A stretch of DNA of 21,550 bases from an uncultured Verrucomicrobiales bacterium. Lineage in GTDB: Bacteria; Verrucomicrobiota; Verrucomicrobiia; Verrucomicrobiales; Akkermansiaceae. A model generated the notes under the pieces. The model had not been told where the DNA came from. It worked only from the letters and a program-made list of their open reading frames with translations, and did no database searches. Where the stretch lies: NCBI GenBank assembly GCA_937901085.1, contig CALCHQ010000051.1:1-21550 (forward strand), in the 5' to 3' direction. A program made the position numbers and the translations under genes. Numbering within the stretch: position 1 is the first letter of the stretch; each line of letters begins with the position of its first letter. Positions 1-5,872 of the stretch are shown in pieces.

Positions 1-53
1 ACCCACGACATCAACCTTGGCAAGGTTGCGCTCTACCACTGAGCTACATCCGC
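1..53 (-). tRNA. tRNA-Gly(GCC), 5' part; 3' part lies outside the window
   Basis: Read on the minus strand from 53, the sequence gives the acceptor half GCGGATG, a D-arm with GCTC...GAGC, and an anticodon stem CAACC/GGTTG closing the loop TTGCCAA. The anticodon is therefore GCC (glycine). The variable loop begins before the window edge; the T-arm and 3' acceptor half are not visible. A promoter lies upstream at 89-116. Confidence 0.9.
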
Positions 54-88
54 GTTTGCTTTTCCACGTATGCCGTGGAAGCGGGGCT

Positions 89-116
89 ATTATACTCATC
101 TGCGGCTGCGACGCAA
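89..116 (-). promoter_or_regulatory. Promoter of tRNA-Gly
   Basis: On the minus strand TTGCGT (116-111), a 16-nt spacer and a perfect TATAAT (94-89) lie upstream of the tRNA. Between the -10 box and the mature 5' end there is a 7-bp hairpin, TTCCACG/CGTGGAA with a 5-nt loop, at 62-80. It would sit in the 5' leader removed by RNase P. Confidence 0.75.
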
Positions 117-205
117 GCCTTTTTTTTGTGGAAAATGGCGTTTCGTGCGAAAAATATCTCCCGGAGCCGGAAGAAGCGCCTGGAATGAGGGGCAGAACAC
201 AGAAG

Positions 206-241
206 AAAAACCGGGAGGGACCACACACTTGTCCCTCCCGG
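206..241 (-). terminator. Rho-independent terminator of the OsmC-family gene
   Basis: A perfect 10-bp inverted repeat (CCGGGAGGGA at 211-220, TCCCTCCCGG at 232-241) has an 11-nt loop. On the minus strand it is followed by TTTTTCTTC. It lies 50 nt past the stop codon of the minus-strand gene ending at 291. Confidence 0.85.
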
Positions 242-290
242 TCGCTTTTCTCTCTCTATTGGTTTTGTTTTCTGTCTGTCAGCCTGAAGC

Positions 291-698
291 TTAATCGGTC
301 CATGTCCAGGAAATCTTCTTTTCCACCGCCGGTGCGATGGCGGCGCCCACAGGGCAGTTCTTTACCGCGGTTTCGAGTACGGCGCGCTCGGCAGGGCTGG
401 TTGCCTGCGGCACAGTGATGTGGAAATTCAGCGCGGTGATACCGCTCTTGCCTTCCTCGTAGCCGGCGGCAATGCTGATGCCGACGGTGTTGATGCCGCG
501 GCGGCTGCCCAGGTAATCAATCATGCTGGCCATGCAGCTCGCTACGGCGGCGGCCAGTAGCTGGGCGGGGGAGGGCTGTTCGCCGTGACCACCCAGAGCC
601 GTGCCTACATCGGTGGTGAATACTGCATTGCCCTGCGGAAAGCTGGTGCGGCAGCGGAGTGTACCTTCGGTGACGGTCGTGGATGTGTAGTTGCTCAT
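291..698 (-). CDS. OsmC/Ohr-family protein
   Basis: This 135-residue protein resembles the small OsmC-like family, whose characterised members (OsmC, Ohr) reduce organic hydroperoxides with two cysteines. The family pattern is visible: an N-terminal beta strand region, then PSPAQLLAAAVASCMASMI with the first cysteine, and near the C-terminus a second cysteine in VKNCPVGAAI. Both redox cysteines are therefore present, which supports a thiol peroxidase role in the cytoplasm. The start at 698 (MSNYTS) is preferred over the longer frame because AAAGGA lies about 10 nt upstream and the family begins near here. It is monocistronic, with its own promoter and terminator. The exact subfamily (YhfA-like or Ohr-like) is not resolved. 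Confidence 0.85.
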   Translation of the reverse strand: MSNYTSTTVTEGTLRCRTSFPQGNAVFTTDVGTALGGHGEQPSPAQLLAAAVASCMASMIDYLGSRRGINTVGISIAAGYEEGKSGITALNFHITVPQATSPAERAVLETAVKNCPVGAAIAPAVEKKISWTWTD

Positions 699-726
699 GT
701 CTCGCGTGTCCTTTCTATCTTGTTGC

Positions 727-741
727 TTGGAACGTTTCCAA
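727..741. promoter_or_regulatory. Palindrome upstream of the OsmC-family gene, candidate operator
   Basis: TTGGAACGTTTCCAA is an inverted repeat of TTGGAA around a 3-bp centre. It lies 28 nt upstream of the start codon. A TTGACA (minus strand, 763-758) with a weak -10 (TAATTT) 17 nt later places the palindrome just downstream of the -10, where a repressor would block transcription. The CG-centred form is reminiscent of LacI-type operators but half a step too short. No regulator gene is in the window. Confidence 0.4.
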
Positions 742-848
742 ATTAGCATATCGGCATGCAGATGTCAACGGTAATTTCTACCAATTTTGCAGGAAATATA
801 AAAATCTTGAAATTCACGTCAGAATGGAGCATCTGGGCAAAATACGTC

Positions 849-876
849 TTGACAATGGGCAAAAGGATAGTAAAAT
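849..876 (+). promoter_or_regulatory. Promoter of bL31
   Basis: TTGACA (849-854), a 16-nt spacer and TAAAAT (871-876) match the sigma-70 consensus at 11 of 12 positions. The predicted start is near 883, giving a leader of about 31 nt before the ATG at 914. No obvious Shine-Dalgarno sequence precedes that ATG. Confidence 0.75.
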
Positions 877-913
877 CCCTCCGCGCTGCGACGGTAACGC
901 AGCCTCAACGATT

Positions 914-1183
914 ATGAAGGCAGACATCCATCCCAAGTACAATCCTGTAGTGTTCGTGGACATCACCACGGGCCGCCGTTTCATCACCCGCTCCACCGCT
1001 ACTTCCGCCAAGAAGGAAGAAATCGACGGTGTTGAGCACTATGTGATTTCCTGCGGTATCACCTCTGACTCCCACCCCTTCTTCACCGGTAAGAACCAGT
1101 TCGTGGACACCGAGGGTCGTATCGACAAGTTCCAGAAGCGCTTCGGCGCTGTGCGTCGTGCCAAGAAGCCGACCCTGGGCTAA
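914..1183 (+). CDS. rpmE2: 50S ribosomal protein bL31, type B
   Basis: The 89-residue product begins MKADIHPKYNPVVFVDITTG and ends in a basic FQKRFGAVRRAKK tail, the pattern of the type B (YkgM-like) form of bL31. It has one cysteine only (ISCGI), so it lacks the CxxC zinc ribbon of type A bL31. In many bacteria the type B form is the zinc-independent paralogue. The ATG at 914 was chosen because translation from there matches the family N-terminus exactly; the frame upstream is unrelated. It is a single gene between its own promoter and terminator. Confidence 0.93.
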   Translation: MKADIHPKYNPVVFVDITTGRRFITRSTATSAKKEEIDGVEHYVISCGITSDSHPFFTGKNQFVDTEGRIDKFQKRFGAVRRAKKPTLG

Positions 1184-1222
1184 AGATAAGTCCTTCCGAC
1201 AATTTCCTTTCTATTGGTTTGG

Positions 1223-1258
1223 AAACCCTGGAGTTCCGGCTCCGGGGTTTTCTGTTTC
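1223..1258 (+). terminator. Rho-independent terminator of bL31
   Basis: AAACCCTGGAG (1223-1233) pairs with CTCCGGGGTTT (1240-1250), with one G-U pair and a 6-nt loop. It is followed by TTCTGTTT on the plus strand, 40 nt beyond the bL31 stop. Confidence 0.8.
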
Positions 1259-1328
1259 CGCAGGCGGCAGAGCAGTCAAAAATTCAGGCATGCCGTGTTT
1301 TTCTACTTTCTTTGTGAGTAAAAGAGCG

Positions 1329-1334
1329 TATAAT
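1329..1334 (+). promoter_or_regulatory. -10 element of ilvE
   Basis: A perfect TATAAT lies 27 nt before the ilvE ATG. The -35 position holds only a T-rich stretch with no good match to TTGACA, so this is a -10-dominated promoter. The predicted leader is about 21 nt and has no Shine-Dalgarno sequence. Confidence 0.55.
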
Positions 1335-1361
1335 GGCGCTGTTCATAAAAATTTCCCAATC

Positions 1362-2213
1362 ATGAAAATCTGGTTCGATGGTAAGCTGGTTGACAAGGAC
1401 GATGCCAAGGTATCTGTCTTTGATCATGGTGTTCTCTACGGTGATGGCTGCTTTGAGGGTATCCGTTTCTACTCCGGCAAGGTCTTCCGTCTGGAAGAAC
1501 ACATCGTGCGCCTGTTCAATTCCATGCGCTACCTCATGATTGAGCTGCCCTGGAGCTTTGAGGAGGTCTGCGAGGCCACGAAGGAAACTGTGGCTGCCAG
1601 CGGCATGGAGGACGGTTACATCCGTCTGGTGGTGACTCGCGGCGTCGGTGACCTGGGGCTGAATCCCCGCAACTGCCCCAAGGCCAGCATGTTCATCATT
1701 GTGCAGAATATTGCCCTGTACCCCAAGGAAATGTACGAAAAGGGCCTGAGTATGATTACCTCTTCCTTCCGCCGTCCGAATCCGGACATCCTCTGCCCGC
1801 AGGTGAAGAGCCTCAACTACCTCAATGGCATCTCCGCCAAGATGGAAGCTGTGGCCGCCGGTGCCGGTGAAGCCCTCATGCTCAACCAGCGCGGCAACGT
1901 GGCTGAATGCACGGGCGACAACATCTTCATCGTGGTGAACGGTGAGGTGCAGACCCCCCCGCTGACCGAAGGTGGTCTGGGTGGCATAACCCGCCACGCG
2001 GTGATGGATATCTGCGCCGAACTGGGCATTCCCTGTGTGGAAAAGGTGATGAACCGTTTTGATATCCTCTGCGCCGATGAATGCTTCCTGACCGGCTCTG
2101 CGGCCGAAGTGATTGCGGCCACTTCTCTGGATGGTCGCAAGATTGGTGCCGGCGTGGCCGGCCCCGTTACCAAGCGCATTCTGGCTCGTTTCCAGACTCT
2201 GGTGCGCGAGTAA
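1362..2213 (+). CDS. ilvE: Branched-chain amino acid aminotransferase (PLP fold type IV)
   Basis: The 283-residue product catalyses the last step of valine, leucine and isoleucine synthesis: transfer of the amino group from glutamate to the branched 2-keto acid, in the cytoplasm. Visible family signatures are VSVFDHGVLYGDGCFEGIR near residues 17-35, VTRGVGDLGLNPRNC near 91-105, the PLP-binding lysine K149 in PQVKSLNYLNG, and the C-terminal TGDNIFIV and FLTGSAAEV blocks. The length is typical for the compact IlvE form. D-amino acid aminotransferase is the same fold and size, but the VTRGVGDLG and VKSLNYLN blocks fit IlvE much better. The start at 1362 matches the family N-terminus (MKIWFDGKLV). 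The gene has its own promoter and terminator, so it is not in an ilv operon here. Confidence 0.92.
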   Translation: MKIWFDGKLVDKDDAKVSVFDHGVLYGDGCFEGIRFYSGKVFRLEEHIVRLFNSMRYLMIELPWSFEEVCEATKETVAASGMEDGYIRLVVTRGVGDLGLNPRNCPKASMFIIVQNIALYPKEMYEKGLSMITSSFRRPNPDILCPQVKSLNYLNGISAKMEAVAAGAGEALMLNQRGNVAECTGDNIFIVVNGEVQTPPLTEGGLGGITRHAVMDICAELGIPCVEKVMNRFDILCADECFLTGSAAEVIAATSLDGRKIGAGVAGPVTKRILARFQTLVRE

Positions 2214-2231
2214 GAATTCTGAATTTCAACC

Positions 2232-2269
2232 GGGGCGGCGGGTATTGCACTTGCCGCCCCCTCTTTTTA
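2232..2269 (+). terminator. Rho-independent terminator of ilvE, abutting the Nudix start codon
   Basis: GGGGCGGC (2232-2239) pairs with GCCGCCCC (2253-2260) around a 13-nt loop, followed by CTCTTTTTA. The T tract ends only 5 nt before the next gene's ATG at 2275. Confidence 0.8.
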
Positions 2270-2274
2270 TCCGC

Positions 2275-2781
2275 ATGGAAAAACTGTACGAGGGTAAATA
2301 CCTCAATATGGTGAGCGCAGGAGGCTGGGAGTACTGCGAACGAGTGAACAATACCGGCGCCGTCATGGTCTTTGCCTGCACACCGGAGAACAAGGTGCTG
2401 CTGGTGGAGGAATTCCGCCCGCCCATCGGCCGGCGCTGCCTGTGTTTTCCCGCCGGGCTCAGCGGCGATGGCGGCCCGGAGAGCGACGCTGCGGCCGCGC
2501 GGCGTGAGCTGCTGGAGGAAACCGGCTACGAAGCGGATGAAATGCACTTTCTCTTTCACGGCCCGTCCTCTCCGGGGATGACCTCGGAAAGCCTGTCGTT
2601 CTTCCTGGCGCGCGGCTTGAAACGCGTGGCCTCAGGCGGTGGGGTGGAGCAGGAGAACATCACCGTGTGTGAAGTGCCCCTGGAGCAAATTGATGCCTGG
2701 CTGCAGCAGCAGGCCGCACAGGGGATTGCTCTCGATCCCCGCATCTACACCGGCTTGTATTTCCTCCGGACGCGGGATTGA
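2275..2781 (+). CDS. Nudix hydrolase, ADP-ribose pyrophosphatase-like
   Basis: The 168-residue protein has the layout of the ADP-ribose/nucleoside-diphosphate-sugar pyrophosphatases: LYEGKYLNM at the N-terminus, then GAVMVFA and KVLLVEEFRPP, then a Nudix box. The box ends with the canonical E-x7-REL-x-EE-x-G-Y (ESDAAAARRELLEETGY), so the metal-binding glutamates are present. The segment between the PAG glycine and the first box glutamate is two residues longer than the usual G-x5-E. Substrate is inferred, not shown. No Shine-Dalgarno sequence precedes the ATG at 2275. An alternative ATG at 2308 has AGGG 13 nt upstream but would remove the first conserved strand. It follows ilvE across a terminator. 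Confidence 0.82.
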   Translation: MEKLYEGKYLNMVSAGGWEYCERVNNTGAVMVFACTPENKVLLVEEFRPPIGRRCLCFPAGLSGDGGPESDAAAARRELLEETGYEADEMHFLFHGPSSPGMTSESLSFFLARGLKRVASGGGVEQENITVCEVPLEQIDAWLQQQAAQGIALDPRIYTGLYFLRTRD

Positions 2782-2787
2782 TTTGCG

Positions 2788-2816
2788 TTGACAATCGGGC
2801 GGCTCTGGTGTATACG
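2788..2816 (+). promoter_or_regulatory. Promoter of the TatD-family gene, predicted leaderless
   Basis: A perfect TTGACA (2788-2793), a 17-nt spacer and TATACG (2811-2816) lie just before the gene. The -10 box ends 6 nt before the ATG at 2823, so a normal start 7 nt after the box falls on the A of the start codon. A GGAG overlaps the end of the -10 region but would not be transcribed. Confidence 0.8.
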
Positions 2817-2822
2817 GAGCGC

Positions 2823-3635
2823 ATGATTATTGACACGCATTGCCACCTGGTTCACGACAAGTATGAGGATTTGGAACAGCTGAGGGCCGATTCGCTTGCG
2901 CTGGGCGTGGGGCATTGCATCTCTCAGGGTACCCACCCGCAGGACTGGCTGCCGCAGCTGGAGCTGGCGCGCCGCATGCCGGACTTCGTGACTTCCTGCC
3001 TGGCCGCGCATCCATCGGAAGTCACCAACGTGAGCGACGAGGATTTTGAATACATGGCGGATCTCTGCCGCCAGCATCCCCAGGCGGCCATCGGTGAAGC
3101 CGGGCTGGATTATTTCTGGGATGCTCCCGAAGGCTGGACGGAAGCCGCCTACTATGCCCGCCAGAAAGTGTTACTGGAGAAACATTTTGCTCTGGCAGAG
3201 GAATTGGGGCTGAATATCTCGCTGCACACCCGCGATAAGGAAGGCACAGCCTGTTTCGATGATGCCTTTGCCATTGCCCGCAACTTCCCGAAGGTGCGCC
3301 CGGTCTTCCATTGCTTCATCGGCAGCAAGGAACAGGCCAATGCCGTGTTCGAGCAGCTGGACGGCATGGTGTCCTTCACCGGCATCATCACCTTCAAGAA
3401 GACGTCCGATGTGCAGGAAGTTGCTGCCTGGGCGCCGCTGGAGCGCGTGATGGTGGAAACGGATTCTCCCTACCTCTCCCCTGAACCCCACCGCGGTAAG
3501 CTCAATATCCCCGGTCGCACACGTTTCGTGGCCGAGAAGCTGGCCTCCTTGCGGGGGCTGACGCTGGAGGAAGTGGCCGCTGCCACCACCGCTAACGCCT
3601 GCCGCTTCTTCCGTCTGCCAGAGCTGGGGGCTTAA
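2823..3635 (+). CDS. tatD: TatD-family metal-dependent deoxyribonuclease
   Basis: The 270-residue protein is a TIM-barrel amidohydrolase-fold enzyme of the TatD family; characterised members are 3'-5' exonucleases acting in DNA repair and turnover. Metal ligands can be read in order: H6 and H8 in DTHCH, E92 in GEAGLD, H135 in ISLHTRDKE, H163 in PVFHCF, and D214 in ETDSPYLSPEPHRG. Length and motif spacing are standard. The start at 2823 gives the conserved MIIDTHCHL N-terminus and coincides with the predicted transcription start. The stop codon overlaps the stop of the opposing gene at 3632-3634. Confidence 0.92.
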   Translation: MIIDTHCHLVHDKYEDLEQLRADSLALGVGHCISQGTHPQDWLPQLELARRMPDFVTSCLAAHPSEVTNVSDEDFEYMADLCRQHPQAAIGEAGLDYFWDAPEGWTEAAYYARQKVLLEKHFALAEELGLNISLHTRDKEGTACFDDAFAIARNFPKVRPVFHCFIGSKEQANAVFEQLDGMVSFTGIITFKKTSDVQEVAAWAPLERVMVETDSPYLSPEPHRGKLNIPGRTRFVAEKLASLRGLTLEEVAAATTANACRFFRLPELGA

Positions 3636-4192
3636 TAGTCGCCGTACATCTGCTGGCGGCGGTGGAAAAGATAGAACGCCGCGCAGTTTACACCGCTGAG
3701 CATGCCGCAGCACAGCCCCAGGAACATGGCGGCCTGCTGGACATGTTTGATGGCCAGCTCCCAGAAAGAATGCTTCCAGGGCCACACCAGCTCCATGCAG
3801 GGGGGCATGGCATGCATGCTTTCCAGCAGCGTGAGCAGGAAGAGCAGCAGGCAGGAAATGAGGATGATGATGTTGGCCGTCAGCAGGCTGCCCCGGAACC
3901 ACCGCAGAATGCGGGGCTTCTGCAGAAAGAACAGGCTGGCGAATGCCGCCAGTATGGCCAGCACCGCCAGGCTGAGATTGAGGATGCCCACCCCGCTGTT
4001 GAAAGCCTGCTGGCTGAGCAGCAGAGCCTCGGCCTCCCGCGCATTCACCACCTGGGCAAAGGCTTCTTCACTAGGGGGCAGGTGGTTGCCGGTCAGGATG
4101 AGTTGCCAGGAGAAAAAGACCAGGCAGAGCAGCGAGCAGAGGAAGAGCAGGGTGGATTTCATGCAGAAGGAGCGGAGGGGGTGAAGCTTCAT
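3632..4192 (-). CDS. Small integral membrane protein, four predicted helices, unknown function
   Basis: The roughly 186-residue protein has four hydrophobic segments: the N-terminal LLFLCSLLCLVFFSWQLIL, a second around GILNLSLAVLAILAAFASLFF, a third at TANIIILISCLLLFLLTLL, and a fourth at AAMFLGLCCGMLSGVNCAAF. Helices 1 and 2 are separated by a loop of about 30 residues with several acidic positions (PPSEEAFAQVVNAREAEA). The C-terminus is basic (HRRQQ). I recognise no family. The start is ambiguous among 4219, 4192 and 4162; 4192 is a compromise and none has a Shine-Dalgarno sequence. Its stop overlaps that of tatD by convergence, with no terminator between them. Confidence 0.6.
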   Translation of the reverse strand: MKLHPLRSFCMKSTLLFLCSLLCLVFFSWQLILTGNHLPPSEEAFAQVVNAREAEALLLSQQAFNSGVGILNLSLAVLAILAAFASLFFLQKPRILRWFRGSLLTANIIILISCLLLFLLTLLESMHAMPPCMELVWPWKHSFWELAIKHVQQAAMFLGLCCGMLSGVNCAAFYLFHRRQQMYGDY

Positions 4193-4250
4193 CCTACAAG
4201 ATAGACAGCCACTTGTCAATCATCCCCTGTCGGTTCGGTGGTGATATGTC

Positions 4251-4288
4251 AGACAAAAGCCCTTGTGACTCATGGAGTACAAGGGCTT
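4251..4288 (-). terminator. Terminator of tRNA-Ser
   Basis: AAGCCCTTGT (4257-4266) and ACAAGGGCTT (4279-4288) form a perfect 10-bp stem with a 12-nt loop. On the minus strand it is followed by TTGTCT, 9 nt after the tRNA 3' end. Confidence 0.8.
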
Positions 4289-4296
4289 CGCTGCAA

Positions 4297-4384
4297 CGGA
4301 GAGAGTGGGATTCGAACCCACGGTGACATCTCTGCCACGCTCGATTTCGAGTCGAGTGCCTTAGACCAACTCAGCCATCTCTCC
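4297..4384 (-). tRNA. tRNA-Ser(CGA)
   Basis: On the minus strand the 7-bp acceptor stem is GGAGAGA/TCTCTCC with discriminator G. The anticodon stem CTCGA/TCGAG closes the loop CTCGAAA, giving anticodon CGA, which reads UCG. The long variable arm (about GCGTGGCAGAGATGTCAC) is the class II arm of serine tRNAs, and the T-arm contains GGGTTCGAATCCC. CCA is not encoded. Confidence 0.95.
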
Positions 4385-4402
4385 ATGTGGTTTGCGCGGC
4401 CT

Positions 4403-4431
4403 ATTCTGCCTTGATTACCCCATGGTGTCAA
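4403..4431 (-). promoter_or_regulatory. Promoter of tRNA-Ser
   Basis: On the minus strand, perfect TTGACA (4431-4426), a 17-nt spacer and CAGAAT (4408-4403). The -10 lies 18 nt before the mature tRNA 5' end. Confidence 0.75.
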
Positions 4432-4506
4432 GATTTATCTCAATTGCTGACACGTCATGCCGCCCTACGCCTCTGCCGGAAAGCAGACCGGGCCGTAACT
4501 TTTTGC

Positions 4507-4536
4507 TTTACTTACCCCTTTGTCAGGATTTAATAT
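4507..4536 (+). promoter_or_regulatory. Promoter of the efflux operon
   Basis: TTTACT (4507-4512) and TAATAT (4531-4536), with TATAGA overlapping at 4534-4539, are spaced 18 nt apart, or 17 if the -35 is read as TTACTT. This is the best sigma-70-like match upstream of the three-gene efflux operon. The predicted leader is about 40-45 nt and contains the palindrome at 4546-4559. Confidence 0.5.
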
Positions 4537-4545
4537 AGACTCACC

Positions 4546-4559
4546 TGAGCGCGCGCTCA
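4546..4559. promoter_or_regulatory. Perfect GC palindrome in the efflux operon leader, candidate operator
   Basis: TGAGCGCGCGCTCA is a perfect 14-bp palindrome starting 7-9 nt after the putative -10. It is followed at once by another GCGCGCG run (4561-4567), so the leader could also fold as an RNA hairpin. The position fits a repressor site for a metal-responsive regulator, but no regulator gene is present and the motif matches no operator I know. Confidence 0.4.
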
Positions 4560-4585
4560 TGCGCGCGTGCGAACACACCGACTTT

Positions 4586-5872
4586 ATGAAGATACCTTTT
4601 CACATGCTGTGCTGGTGGCCTATTCTGCTGGCTTCCTGCACGCTTTATTCACCCAGGCCTGTCGAGCTGGCTCGCGATACGGCAGAGTGGCAGCAGCTTT
4701 CAGCCCGCGTCTGCGAAGGGAATGCGCCGCTTCCGCTTGCCAGATTGCATGAAATCGGGCTTCTGCTCAACCCGGAACTGAATCAGGCGCGCCTCAACTA
4801 TGCCCGCAGCACGGCGGTGGCCGAGTTTGCCGGACTGTGGGAAGACCCCTCCCTGTCGGCCGAGCTGCGCCAGGTGCGGGAGGCCGATGTGACGAATCGC
4901 GGTGTGGGGCTTTCTCTGACCCTGCCGGTGACCGGGCTTCCTGCGCTGGCCGAAAAGGTGGCAGAGTGTTACAAGCAGGCAGATTACTGCACCATGCAGG
5001 CCAAAGAACGCGCCTATCTGGTGCAACTGGATACCCTGCGCTACCGCGTGATGGCGACGCATGCCCGGCTGGAGCTTATGCAGGCCCGCGTGAAGCAGCA
5101 GCAGCAGGAACAGCAGACCGCCCAACGCATGCATGAACTGGGCGAAATGGAGTTTGCCGACTATCAGGTCATCTGCCGCCGTCTGAACGATGGCCAGAAG
5201 GAATTGCAGGAAATGGAACAGGAACACCTGGTGCTGCATCTCGACATGGTGAAACTGCTGGGGCTGCACCCGCAGCAGCGCGAGGTGGAGCTGGCCGGGC
5301 ATCTGCCTGCTGCCATTCCTGCCGCCGTGGCACAACCCTCACCCGACATGCTGATGCAGCATCCTGCCATCAAGGCGGCCATGGCAGCCCATGATACCAG
5401 CGAGGCCGAACTCCAGCGCGAAATCCGCCGTCAGTACCCTGAGCTGTCGGTCGGCCCTGGCTTTGAGCATGATGACGGCAACAGCAAGGTCGGCGTAGGG
5501 CTCGGAATCAACCTTCCGCTCTGGAATCGTAATCAGGAAGCCATTGCCCAGGCTCGTGCAGAGCGCAACATCAAGGAATACGATGTGGTGCAGGCCTGGC
5601 GCGAGCTGCTGTTACAGTCGGTGGCCTTGTCTGACCTGCAGCAGCTGCTGCTGAAACATTGCCAGGCCGAGCAGGAACGTGTTTCGCGTCTGGCTGAGGC
5701 GGAAAAACAGCAGGAAAAGCTCTATGCCATTGGTGAAACGAAGCTCCCGGCGCTGGCCGATGCCCGTCAGGAGGCTTATCTCCGCCGGATGAACTATATT
5801 GACTGTCTGACCCGATTGCTTTCCACCCAGGTGGAACTCCAGTACCTTAACCCCGATTTTATTGCCAAGTAA
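4586..5872 (+). CDS. Outer-membrane efflux lipoprotein, TolC/CusC family
   Basis: The 428-residue protein is the outer-membrane channel of a tripartite RND pump. The start at 4586 gives a lipoprotein signal peptide with a lipobox (LLASC, cysteine 18), as in CusC/OprM-type channels anchored by lipid. The body shows the two repeated helical-barrel halves: NPELNQARLNYARS and GVGLSLTLPVTGLP in the first, VGVGLGINLPLWNRNQEAIAQA in the second, with long Gln/Glu-rich helices between (MQARVKQQQQEQQTAQRMHELGEMEFADY). Upstream in-frame ATGs (4520, 4559) would bury the signal peptide. It is first in the operon; the next gene starts directly after its TAA. Confidence 0.88.
   Translation: MKIPFHMLCWWPILLASCTLYSPRPVELARDTAEWQQLSARVCEGNAPLPLARLHEIGLLLNPELNQARLNYARSTAVAEFAGLWEDPSLSAELRQVREADVTNRGVGLSLTLPVTGLPALAEKVAECYKQADYCTMQAKERAYLVQLDTLRYRVMATHARLELMQARVKQQQQEQQTAQRMHELGEMEFADYQVICRRLNDGQKELQEMEQEHLVLHLDMVKLLGLHPQQREVELAGHLPAAIPAAVAQPSPDMLMQHPAIKAAMAAHDTSEAELQREIRRQYPELSVGPGFEHDDGNSKVGVGLGINLPLWNRNQEAIAQARAERNIKEYDVVQAWRELLLQSVALSDLQQLLLKHCQAEQERVSRLAEAEKQQEKLYAIGETKLPALADARQEAYLRRMNYIDCLTRLLSTQVELQYLNPDFIAK

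Noticed and set aside
4190..4219. TTGACA upstream of the four-helix membrane protein gene
   Set aside because: No -10-like hexamer lies at acceptable spacing; the nearest TATCTT is 10 nt away.
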